From: Orychophragmus violaceus
Lineage: Eukaryota; Streptophyta; Magnoliopsida; Brassicales; Brassicaceae
DNA: 64,000 nucleotides
Reading direction: 5' to 3'
NCBI GenBank assembly: GCA_030180135.1
Contig: CM058239.1
Coordinates: 76,081,823 to 76,145,822, forward strand
The notes under the pieces are model-generated. The model was not told the DNA's origin. It made no database searches and saw only the letters and a list, made by a program, of their open reading frames with translations. Positions within the stretch are counted from its first letter, which is position 1, and each line of letters opens with the position of its first letter. The translations under genes were made by a program, and so were the position numbers. This document shows, piece after piece, positions 11,785 through 20,113 of the stretch.

Positions 11785-11818
11785 AGATCCCTAGGCCGTA
11801 GAACTTATACTCTTTTTC

Positions 11819-11862
11819 CCTTGATATAGTTTTTATCCCAAGTGGTTTTTTCTATATCAAGG
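11819..11862 (+). other. Stem-loop 1 of COP-2 3' UTR
   Basis: Arms CCTTGATATAG (11819-11829) and CTATATCAAGG (11852-11862) are perfect reverse complements. The loop contains TTTATCCCAAGTGGTTTT, essentially the loop seen in COP-1, -3, -4 and -5. Confidence 0.85.
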
Positions 11863-11890
11863 TTTTTAGTGAGGTAAGTATCTACGGTTC

Positions 11891-11933
11891 CAAGCTTGAT
11901 CATTTCATCTCCATGATCAAGCTTGAGGGGGAG
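11891..11933 (+). other. Stem-loop 2 and polypurine tract of COP-2
   Basis: Arms CAAGCTTGATCAT (11891-11903) and ATGATCAAGCTTG (11913-11925) pair perfectly over 13 bp with a 9-base loop. AGGGGGAG (11926-11933) follows, then the LTR. Confidence 0.85.
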
Positions 11934-12454
11934 TGTTGGAATGAAGGAGAAAGAAGTAACAAGAAGTGTGTGACAAGTAAAGGTAGCCGGTTAGGGTTTA
12001 TGAGGAGATGAAGAGCCGGATGATGTCTTGTGCAATTGTTGGGATTTGGGGACTAAACAAACATGTGACTTTGTTTGTTTATAGTTTGGTTAAGTCCCCA
12101 ACATAGTACCAACATGTCTGGAATGAATCAGAAGCGCAAGAAGACTGATCTCAAGGCTGAACACACCACTCTCTCTCCTCAGTGAGCTGTCGCTATCTAC
12201 ATTGGAGCCGTTACCACTCTCTTGTCTTCTTCTTCTTTGTTTATTGTTTTACTTATCCAGAACCCTAGTTTCATCTCTATATAAGCATTGTAACACATAA
12301 ACATCAAGATAAGTTAAGGGAATCATTTCCTAAACTCTCAATCTCTCTTCACTCTCTTGGTTACACTCTTTCTCGCTCATAAACCCTAATCGGGTACATG
12401 AGCTTCTCTCTTCAAGAACTCACCAAGAACTCTTCCTAATCTCAAAATCTCACA
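11934..12454 (+). repeat. COP-2 3' LTR
   Basis: 521 bp, same length as the 5' LTR with about four substitutions by eye (for example AAACAAAC against AAAAAAAC near 6787, and a C/T change in CTCTCGGTTAC). It is followed by the second GGGAT. Confidence 0.95.
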
Positions 12455-13306
12455 GGGATGCTCCTGCTCATCTAAACATGAAAAATACTCTTCCCTAAAG
12501 ATCATGAGTAGCACATGTTCTTTATGCTCTAAAGATTTCAGAACATTAGAAGGTGAAACAAAAAGATTGGTCTTACTTACCTTTGAACCTTTGTCCATTG
12601 CCTTCTGCATTTCATACACCTCCTGTGGTGTTAATGGAGCTAGGTTGTGCTTCTTGTTCTGGTGTGTGAAGCTCCCATTGTGCATGGTCTCTTTGTCAAA
12701 TTGCCAAGGTCTTCCTAAGAGTAGATGACCTGCTTGCATTGGCACAACATCACATTTTACTTGATCATGGTACTTACCTATGCTGAATGGTACCATGACT
12801 TGCTCAGCTATCCTCATTTCAGTCTCATCATTGAGCCACCTTAATCTTTATGGTCTTGGATGCTTTGTCTTTTGCAACTTCAGTTTATCTACAAGATAAG
12901 TGCTAGCTACATTAGTACAAGATCCTCCATCTATGATCAGACTACATACCTTGGCATCAATGGTGCATCTGGTATGGAAGAAGTTCTCTCTTTGGATTGT
13001 TTCTGGTTCAAACAATGCACTGAGAGCTCTCCTTGTCACAAGTATCTCTCCCACGTCTGGATAATCAGTAACTTCTTCTTCTGATTCAGACTGCTCATTC
13101 TCTGCTTCATCTTGTGATTCAATGTCTCCATTGTCCCTTAGAACCATTACTCTCTGGTTTGGACAATCTCTAGCATAATGGACCTTTCCTTGACACTTGA
13201 AACAAGTGATGTCTCTGGTCCTTTGAAGTGGTGCCTTGTTGTTGCTTGCTTCTGGTTTGTTGACTTTAGGCTGATCAGAAACTTGTTTCTTGAACTTGGA
13301 ATCCAC
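12455..13306 (-). pseudogene. pol: GYP-2 nucleocapsid and protease segment
   Basis: From 13306 down: a CCHC-like knuckle CFKCQGKVHYARDC in which the usual Gly before His is Val; an acidic spacer; then the aspartic protease with LIIDGGSCTNVAS (Asp-Gly-Gly-Ser instead of the usual Asp-Ser/Thr-Gly) near 12930; and, after a frame interruption near 12818-12850, the protease tail GHLLLGRPWQFDKE. The reading then meets COP-2 at 12455 and resumes at 6662. Two frames are needed, so it is broken even without the insertion. Confidence 0.85.
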
Positions 13307-13952
13307 TTATGCTCCTTTGCTTTTGTCTGAGTACTTATTTGGCTGATTCCATGTTGTTTTGCCTCTACTGGTCGCAGCAACCTTCCTCTTGATGTGTTGC
13401 TCAGCTTGGACAGCTAGGTGCAACATTCCTTTAAGATCCTCATATGGCTGTCTCTCTACTTTACGAGCAATCCTGTCTTGAAGTCCATCCAGAAACTGTG
13501 CCATCAAAGTCTCTTCTGAATCCTCTACTTCAAGTCTGTTCTTCAAGGTCTCAAACTCCTCAAAGTATTCCTCCACAGACTTGCTTCCTGGAGACAGCTT
13601 TCTAAACCTCTTTTGTAGGTCTCTATGGTAGTAGGTTGGGACATATCTCTTCCTCAATGCAAACTTCATATCATCCCAATTGCTAATCTGCCCATGTCTC
13701 AATCTCCTTCTCTCAGATGCTTCTCTGTCCCACCATGCTAAGGCATTGTCAGTGAGTTGAGCTGCAGCTAGAGACACCTTCCTCTTCTCTGAGTATTGAT
13801 AATACTCAAAAATATACTCAATTCTTCTCTCCCAATCCAGATAAGCTTTTGGATTTACTCTACCAGCAAAAGTAGGTGCTGTAAACTTCATGTCTTTTCC
13901 TCCACGCCTTTGATCTTCTTCTTCATTGTCTCTGTCTCTCAATCCACGCCTA
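13307..13952 (-). pseudogene. gag: GYP-2 Gag core
   Basis: About 210 codons of the retrotransposon gag domain on the minus strand. It includes FAGRVNPKAYLDWERRIEYIF, ALAWWDREASERRR, the KFALRKRYVP segment and the VEEYFEEFETLKNRL helix. It ends with a stop at 13307-13309 just before the nucleocapsid. Its upstream half lies at 30231-30522; COP-3 separates the two and the reading runs straight into the COP-3 boundary at 13952. Confidence 0.9.
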
Positions 13953-14025
13953 TATTGGAATGGAGATAATTGAAGATCAATGTGCTATTGGTCATGAGAG
14001 GTCTTGGAGTAACCAAACTAGAAGA
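13953..14025 (+). repeat. COP-3 5' LTR, first 73 bp
   Basis: Begins TATTGGAATGGAGATAAT, identical to the start of the COP-3 3' LTR at 29825, and is cut by COP-4 after ...CTAGAAGA. The last five bases (GAAGA) are the first copy of the COP-4 target duplication. Confidence 0.95.
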
Positions 14026-14430
14026 TGTTAGAATTTGAGAGTATAAACCAGAGAATAGAGGAGTTCAACAGAGAATCACAAGATTAGAGAATTAGAGAGA
14101 GTTTGAAAGAATAAGAACAAGAGAGAGAGTAGAGAGAGAATTGGAGAAGAGAATATGTCTCCTTGACTTCTAATTTCAAAATCCACCTTACAATATACAG
14201 AAAATTAGCTGTTAGACTCATCCTAAACATGTGGCTAATAATTATCCACATCTTTAAGCTTACAAGAGAAGCTAGTTCAAAATATCTTAAAGTAACTAAG
14301 CTGTTTTTACTGTTCATCCGTGGACACTATTCACAGATGCTTCTCTTCTAGTTACTTCTTGTAGTTTGGTTACTCCAAGACCTCCTCATGACCAATAGCA
14401 CATTGATCTTCTATGATCTCCATTCCAATA
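14026..14430 (-). repeat. COP-4 3' LTR
   Basis: Plus strand TGTTAGAATTTG...CCATTCCAATA, so in element sense it starts TATTGGAATGG and ends CTAACA. It is adjacent to GAAGA on the left and to the purine tract on the right. Confidence 0.95.
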
Positions 14431-14470
14431 CTCCCCCTCAGGCTTGAATTCAAGGGTTGAATCAAGCTTG
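14431..14470 (-). other. Polypurine tract and stem-loop 2 of COP-4
   Basis: CTCCCCCT (14431-14438) is the minus-strand purine tract. Next to it CAGGCTTGAATTCAA (14439-14453) and TTGAATCAAGCTTG (14457-14470) form an inverted repeat with a GGG loop and small imperfections. Confidence 0.8.
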
Positions 14471-14501
14471 GGATAGCAATGGAAATCTACCTCATTAAAA
14501 A

Positions 14502-14542
14502 CCTTCATGAAGAAAACCACTTGGGATAAAACTTCATGAAGG
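14502..14542 (-). other. Stem-loop 1 of COP-4 3' UTR
   Basis: Arms CCTTCATGAAG (14502-14512) and CTTCATGAAGG (14532-14542) are perfect complements. On the element strand the loop is TTTTATCCCAAGTGGTTTT. The gag-pol stop codon lies inside the element-sense 5' arm. Confidence 0.85.
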
Positions 14543-17500
14543 GAAAAAGAGTGTAGTCTCCACGGCCTTAGAGGATTCAGGAAGGTTAATGAGCCCCATC
14601 TTTGGATGAATGGACTCACACACCTTCAAGCTAGCTGCCTTGGTGAACACATCAGCTAGTTGTTCTTCACTCCTTGTGAAACATGGTAACACCACTCCTT
14701 GCTCAATCATCTGCCTCACCTTGTGACAGTCCACTTCTATATGCTTGGTTCTTTCATGGAAGACTGAGTTTGATGCAATATGGATGGCTGCTTGGTTGTC
14801 ACAATGCATGGTGATTGGCTTGGATATTACAATCCCCAGATCCGCAAGAAGACCTTTGATCCATGCTAACTCGGTTGCTAACTTCCTCATTGCTCTATAC
14901 TCAGCTTCAGCACTTGAACATGAGACTATCTTCTGCTTCTTGCTCTTCCAAGTAACAAGATTGCCTCCAATGAATGTGCAATATCCTGTAGTCGACCTCC
15001 TGTCCACTCTATCTCCTGCCCAATCGGCATCACAATAACCAACCACTTCTGTGCTTTGATTACAACCCATCCAAATGCCTTGACCAGGAGCACCACTTAG
15101 GTATCTAAGTATCCTTTCAACCATATTCCAGTGATGCATCTTGGGAGCTTGCATATGTTGGCTTACTTGGTTTACTGCAAAACACAAATCAGGTCTGGTT
15201 ATGGTTAAGTAAATGAGCTTACCAACCATCCTTCTATACTGAGTAATGTCCTCAAATGGTCTATCCTCAAGCTCCCCCTCTCTTATGACTTTGTAGCCTT
15301 CCTCAAGAGGTGTCTTAGCCGGTTTTGATCCTAGCTTTCCTGCTTCAGATAACAAATCAAGTGTGTACTTCCTTTGAGATAAGAAGAGTCCATCATTAGA
15401 TCGACAAACCTCTATCCCAAGGAAGTACTTTAGAGCACCAAGATCTTTTATATCAAAAACAGATTTGAGATAAGCCTTAGTATCTTGTATACCTGACTTG
15501 TTGCTTCCTGATATGATAATGTCATCAACATAAACAAGGATGACAATGATACCTTCCTGATCTTGAAGAGTGAACAAAGTGTGATCTCCTTCAGACCTCT
15601 TGAACCCTCTTTGCATAAGTGTTGAGCTCAGTTTATGATACCAAGCTCTAGGTGATTGCTTGAGTCCATAGATCGCCTTTTTAAGCCTCAACACCTTTCC
15701 TGATTTAACTATGTTCTCAAGACCCGAAGGTGGTGTCATATACACCTCATCCTCAAGTTCTCCTTGAAGGAATGCATTCTTGACATCCATTTGCCAAAGT
15801 TCCCAATCGAGGTTTGTTGCCAAAGACAAGATGATCCTGACTGTATGGAGCTTAGCTACTGGTGCAAATGTATCCAAATAATCCTTTCCATAGGTTTGAG
15901 TGAAGCCTCTTGCTACCAGCCTTGCTTTGTATCTCTCTACCTCTCCATTACTTCTATACTTGATAGTGAACACCCATTTATAACTCACTGCCTTCTTTCC
16001 TTTGGGAAGTTCTGCCTCATACCAAGTCTCATTGTTTTCCATTGCCTTGGTCTCTTCATTCACATCTTGCAACCACCTCTTATCTCCCTTGGCTTCTTCA
16101 TAGGTTGTTGGTACTTGTTCTTGATCCAACTGTCCAATGAACACTTGATGTTCCAAAGGTACATGGGCCAAATTGCATACGGCTTGAATGGGATGAGCTA
16201 CTGCATTGCAGTTGTAGTAGACTCTAGTCTTCTTCCATTCTGATGGATCCTTTCTCTCCCTTGTGCTCCTTCTTAACATCTGAACTGGCTGCTCATTCAG
16301 AACAGGCTGTTCAGTCTCTTCATTCTGAGATTGACCAGATTCCATCTCATCATGGTTAACTCCATCTTGATCATGCATTAGAGAATCAGATTGTTGGGGT
16401 TGTTCTAATTCTGATTCTGATTCTTGAGTGTCCCCCTCAGGATCAGGATGGGGATGTTGTGTGGCTTCTGAAGGTAAATCAGGGACTGAAGGAGCATGAC
16501 TTGCTTTGGCCGGTTGCTGAGGCAGATTAATGCCAAGGCTTTCCATGATCATCCTTAGATTGGCAGCTCGGTCTGATTGAGATGTGGGAAGATCCTTCAA
16601 GCTGTCCCAATTCTTCTCATCATAGAAACTTTTCGTCTCCATAAATTTCACATCTCTTGAGATCAAAACCTTCCTTGTTTCAGGCACATAGCACTTGTAT
16701 CCTCTTTGTGTTGTGGAATATCCAATAAACATGGCTTTGGTGCTCTTAGCATCCAACTTATCTCTTTGTTCTCCTGGTATTAACACAAAACAAATGCACC
16801 GAAACACACGTAAGTGATCAACTAATGGATTGGTTTTGTTTAATACCTGAAATGGTGATTGATCCTTAAGAACTCTCGTTGGAGTTCTATTGATCAAGTA
16901 GCAGGCAGTCATGACTGCATCTCCCCAAAACTTCTTAGGGACATTCTTGTAGAACATCATGGACCTTGCCACCTCCATTAAGTGTCTGTTCTTCCTCTCA
17001 GCCACTCCATTTTGTTGTGGAGTGTAAGGGCAACTCGTTTGATGAAGAATCCCATGTTTGGATAAGTGTTGTTTGAAGGCATTGCTCGTATACTCACCAC
17101 CATTGTCTGATCTAAAATTTTTGATCTTAGCATTGAAATGGTTAGTAACATGGTTCTGAAAATTCATGAAGGCTTCTAAAACTCTATCCTTAGTTTGCAG
17201 CAAGGTTATCCAAGTGTATTTAGATTTCTCATCAATAAATGTCACGAAATATTTATGGTTCTCCCTAGATACACATGGAGCAGTCCAAACATCAGAATGA
17301 ACAAGATCAAAGCATTTATCATAGATAGTTTTAGAAGTAGGAAAGACAGACTTGCAATGTTTTCCAAGAATACAAGCCTCACAATCATCATTTTTGAAGG
17401 AAACAGAAGGTAATAATAGTCCTAACGCCCTAGAGTGTGGATGTCCTAACCTAGCATGCCAGATAGAATCATCCACAACAGCATAAGTAGATAAAGCAGA

Positions 17501-18934
17501 AGATAATTCAGAGGTTGGGTTAGTGTCTTCAAGCATGTAAAGTTCATCCTTTGTCACACCTTTCCCAAGCAACTTACTCGTCTCAATATCCTGAAAAATC
17601 ACATCATTAGGACTGAAAATAACATTGCAATTAAGGTCAGTAGCAACTTTCATCACAGATAACAAGTTTGATGTAAAACTAGGCATATAGAAAGCTTTTG
17701 ACTCTTTGCTAAACAACTTAAGATTTCCTATGCCTTGAATTGGAATCTTATCACCATTTGCCATCACAACATTACCAAGGGCAGGCTCAATGTTTTCTAT
17801 CAACTTAGAGTCACTGATCATATGGTGAGATGCTCCTGAATCAACTATCAATGGTTTGGTTCTATTTGAAGCAAAAAGGGAGTTACCAAGAGTCATACCA
17901 GAGTTCTCCTTGAGAGCTTTGATAAGAGCTTCAAGGTCTGACCTTCTTACCACATCATTTTGAACCACCATAGCAGGAACTTGATGAACCACCATTGCCC
18001 TTCCTTCCTCACCAGCCTGCACTGAAGATGGACCAGATTCACCACCTTGGGAGTAGTTAGCTCTTTGGTCTTTGAATCGGTTAAAGGATGATGGCCTGAG
18101 GTGAGGATGTAGGCGCCAGCATTTCTCCTTGAGATGGCCACTCTTCTTGCAATGTTCACAAAACCAGAATGGCCTCTTGTCACCACCATTCCCTTGCTTC
18201 TCTTCAGGTCTGAATGCACTCTTATGTGCAGTCACAAGCTCACGCTTACCTCCAAAGAGACCAAAGGATCCCTGCTCCTTCTGAATTTGAGCACAAACAT
18301 CATCCAAGGAAGGAAGTGTCTCTGCCCTTAGAATGTGTTGGATGAGGCTGGCGTAGGATGAATTCAGAGTTAACAAGAGGGCAAACACCTTATCTTGCTC
18401 TCTTCTTTCCTGAAGGACCATGGGATCAACAGTAGGTGGCCTTAACATCTCCAACTCTGCCCACAAAGCTCTAAATTTCCCAAAGTGTTGTTTGAACTCC
18501 ATGTCTTCTTGATGAAGATCGTTGATAGCCAGCTTTAGCTCAACCACCCTGCTCAGATTGGACAAGTTCCCATAGACTTTCTTGAGAGTGTCCCACAAAT
18601 CCTTGGAAGTTTCACAGTAAGAATAAGCTTCCAAGAGAGATGGTTCAAGGGAACTTTGCAGAATGGAGAGTACATTCTGGTCTCCTTGAACCCATAGCTC
18701 TTCATCTCCAAGAGCCGCTTCTTTGGCAGCTTCTTCATCAACATGAGTCTCTGCTTCAGTTCCAGCCTTAGCCTTGTCCTTAGCTTCAGATTTCATCATC
18801 TTAAGTGGAGCAGTGTTACTCAGAACATGCTTCCACAAACCTCTACCACCAAGGGAAGATTTAACCATCCTAGCCCAAACAATATAGTTGGTGCCTTTAA
18901 GAATCACAGGAATAACCACTCTTGAGTTCTCCAT
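14534..18934 (-). CDS. gag-pol: COP-4 Gag-Pol polyprotein, intact (1466 aa)
   Basis: A single minus-strand frame from ATG (18934) to a stop inside stem-loop 1. Residues 1 to about 240 form the copia Gag domain. A CCHC knuckle binds RNA (C259, C262, H267, C272). Protease has DSGA (D365). Integrase follows, with a pre-integrase HxxxH/CxxC zinc region near 495-530 and the D,D35E triad D548, D610, E646. After an acidic linker comes RT from about 975 with YVDD at 1135-1138, then RNase H (D1302 in CDADWAGD). One odd residue: the conserved LRVFGC segment after integrase reads LRVFRC. Expected in cytoplasmic virus-like particles. Likely autonomous by sequence; expression is unknown. Confidence 0.97.
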   Translation of the reverse strand: MENSRVVIPVILKGTNYIVWARMVKSSLGGRGLWKHVLSNTAPLKMMKSEAKDKAKAGTEAETHVDEEAAKEAALGDEELWVQGDQNVLSILQSSLEPSLLEAYSYCETSKDLWDTLKKVYGNLSNLSRVVELKLAINDLHQEDMEFKQHFGKFRALWAELEMLRPPTVDPMVLQERREQDKVFALLLTLNSSYASLIQHILRAETLPSLDDVCAQIQKEQGSFGLFGGKRELVTAHKSAFRPEEKQGNGGDKRPFWFCEHCKKSGHLKEKCWRLHPHLRPSSFNRFKDQRANYSQGGESGPSSVQAGEEGRAMVVHQVPAMVVQNDVVRRSDLEALIKALKENSGMTLGNSLFASNRTKPLIVDSGASHHMISDSKLIENIEPALGNVVMANGDKIPIQGIGNLKLFSKESKAFYMPSFTSNLLSVMKVATDLNCNVIFSPNDVIFQDIETSKLLGKGVTKDELYMLEDTNPTSELSSALSTYAVVDDSIWHARLGHPHSRALGLLLPSVSFKNDDCEACILGKHCKSVFPTSKTIYDKCFDLVHSDVWTAPCVSRENHKYFVTFIDEKSKYTWITLLQTKDRVLEAFMNFQNHVTNHFNAKIKNFRSDNGGEYTSNAFKQHLSKHGILHQTSCPYTPQQNGVAERKNRHLMEVARSMMFYKNVPKKFWGDAVMTACYLINRTPTRVLKDQSPFQVLNKTNPLVDHLRVFRCICFVLIPGEQRDKLDAKSTKAMFIGYSTTQRGYKCYVPETRKVLISRDVKFMETKSFYDEKNWDSLKDLPTSQSDRAANLRMIMESLGINLPQQPAKASHAPSVPDLPSEATQHPHPDPEGDTQESESELEQPQQSDSLMHDQDGVNHDEMESGQSQNEETEQPVLNEQPVQMLRRSTRERKDPSEWKKTRVYYNCNAVAHPIQAVCNLAHVPLEHQVFIGQLDQEQVPTTYEEAKGDKRWLQDVNEETKAMENNETWYEAELPKGKKAVSYKWVFTIKYRSNGEVERYKARLVARGFTQTYGKDYLDTFAPVAKLHTVRIILSLATNLDWELWQMDVKNAFLQGELEDEVYMTPPSGLENIVKSGKVLRLKKAIYGLKQSPRAWYHKLSSTLMQRGFKRSEGDHTLFTLQDQEGIIVILVYVDDIIISGSNKSGIQDTKAYLKSVFDIKDLGALKYFLGIEVCRSNDGLFLSQRKYTLDLLSEAGKLGSKPAKTPLEEGYKVIREGELEDRPFEDITQYRRMVGKLIYLTITRPDLCFAVNQVSQHMQAPKMHHWNMVERILRYLSGAPGQGIWMGCNQSTEVVGYCDADWAGDRVDRRSTTGYCTFIGGNLVTWKSKKQKIVSCSSAEAEYRAMRKLATELAWIKGLLADLGIVISKPITMHCDNQAAIHIASNSVFHERTKHIEVDCHKVRQMIEQGVVLPCFTRSEEQLADVFTKAASLKVCESIHPKMGLINLPESSKAVETTLFFPS

Positions 18935-19162
18935 TGCTGAAACTGATTTGTAGCAAGGAGGGAGTTTTCAAGGTGAAATGCTTGTATAGAAGAGTTCTCA
19001 ACACACAGAGAACACACACACAAGAGCAAACAAGCCAAAGAAATGACTTAAGAACTTAAGGGTTTCAAGAACCGTCACAAACCTTCAAGAACAGATTTTA
19101 GAACAAGAAAAATCAGAGTTTTAAAGAAAAGATTGCGGAAATTAATAGGTCAGGAGCTTAAA

Positions 19163-19174
19163 GCTCTGATACCA
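19163..19174 (-). other. COP-4 primer binding site
   Basis: The plus strand reads GCTCTGATACCA, directly abutting the LTR at 19175; initiator tRNA-Met type. The 228 bp from here to the gag ATG are the leader; no ORF is seen there. Confidence 0.95.
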
Positions 19175-19579
19175 TATTAGAATTTGAGAGTATAAACCAG
19201 AGAATAGAGGAGTTCAACAGAGAATCACAAGATTAGAGAATTAGAGAGAGTTTGAAAGAATAAGAACAAGAGAGAGAGTAGAGAGAGAATTGGAGAAGAG
19301 AATATGTCTCCTTGACTTCTAATTTCGAAATCCACCTTACAATATACAGAAAACTAGCTGTTAGACTCATCCTAAACATGTGGCTAATAATTGTCCACAT
19401 CTTTAAGCTTACAAGAGAAGCTAGTTCAAAATATCTTAAAGTAACTAAGCTGTTTTTACTGTTCATCCGTGGACACTATTCACAGATGCTTCTCTTCTAG
19501 TTACTTCTTGTAGTTTGGTTACTCCAAGACCTCCTCATGACCAATAGCACATTGATCTTCTATGATCTCCATTCCAATA
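19175..19579 (-). repeat. COP-4 5' LTR
   Basis: 405 bp. Compared with the other LTR it reads TATTAG for TGTTAG at its inner edge, TTCGAAAT for TTCAAAAT, AAACTAG for AAATTAG and TTGTCC for TTATCC. All four are C-T or G-A changes, as expected from deamination of methylated cytosine. Confidence 0.95.
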
Positions 19580-19864
19580 GAAGAAGCTTAGTTACTTTAA
19601 GATATTTTGAACTAGCTTCTCTTGTAAGCTTAAATATGTGGACAATTATTAGCCACATGTTTAAGATGAGTCTAACAGCTATTTTTTCTGTATATTGTAA
19701 TAAGGATTTCGAATTTGAAAAGTAATGGAGACTTATTCTCTTCTCCAATTCTCTCTATAATCTCTCTCTTGTTCTTAGTCTCTTATACTCTCTCTAATAA
19801 TCTGATCTTGTGATTCTTTGTCTAAATCTTATATTCTCTGGTTTTATACTCTTAAATTCTAACA
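19580..19864 (+). repeat. COP-3 5' LTR, remainder
   Basis: Resumes with the second GAAGA then AGCTTAGTTAC and ends TTCTAACA next to the primer site. Compared with the intact 3' LTR, 54 bp immediately after the GAAGA (29902-29955) are missing here, exactly beside the COP-4 insertion point. Confidence 0.9.
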
Positions 19865-19876
19865 TGGTATCAGAGC
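19865..19876 (+). other. COP-3 primer binding site
   Basis: TGGTATCAGAGC directly after the LTR. The leader from here to the gag ATG at 20114 (about 240 bp) holds no ORF. Confidence 0.95.
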
Positions 19877-20113
19877 CATAAGCTCCTATACCTATTCTCT
19901 TCCGCATACTTTGATTCAAAATCTCTGGTTTTTCTAGTTCTTGTTCTTCAAAGCGTCTTGAAAATCTCTGTCCTTGTTCTTGAAAGTTCTAAAGCTCTCA
20001 AGATTTTTCCTTGGTTGATTCTTTCTGGTGTGTACTCTCTGTGAGTTGAGAGCTTGTTTTATTTCAGAAGCTTACCTTGAAAACTCCCTCCTTGCAACAA
20101 ATCAGTCTTTGCA

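Larger units (their letters stand above)
6668..12454 (+). mobile_element. COP-2: complete Ty1/copia element, defective coding region
   Basis: Two 521-bp LTRs (6668-7188 and 11934-12454) flanked by GGGAT on both sides (6663-6667 and 12455-12459). Primer site, gag-pol remnant, two stem-loops and purine tract are in the expected order. I count about four mismatches between the LTRs by eye (under 1%), so the insertion is young, yet gag-pol carries about four disabling lesions. It sits inside the protease-to-RT region of GYP-2. Confidence 0.95.
14026..19579 (-). mobile_element. COP-4: full-length, coding-intact Ty1/copia element
   Basis: Minus-strand element with two 405-bp LTRs (14026-14430 and 19175-19579), GAAGA duplications at 14021-14025 and 19580-19584, primer site, a single uninterrupted gag-pol and both 3' stem-loops. 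I see four mismatches between the LTRs, all transitions. It belongs to the same LTR family as COP-3 and COP-8, and it is inserted into the LTR of COP-3 in the opposite orientation. Confidence 0.97.
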
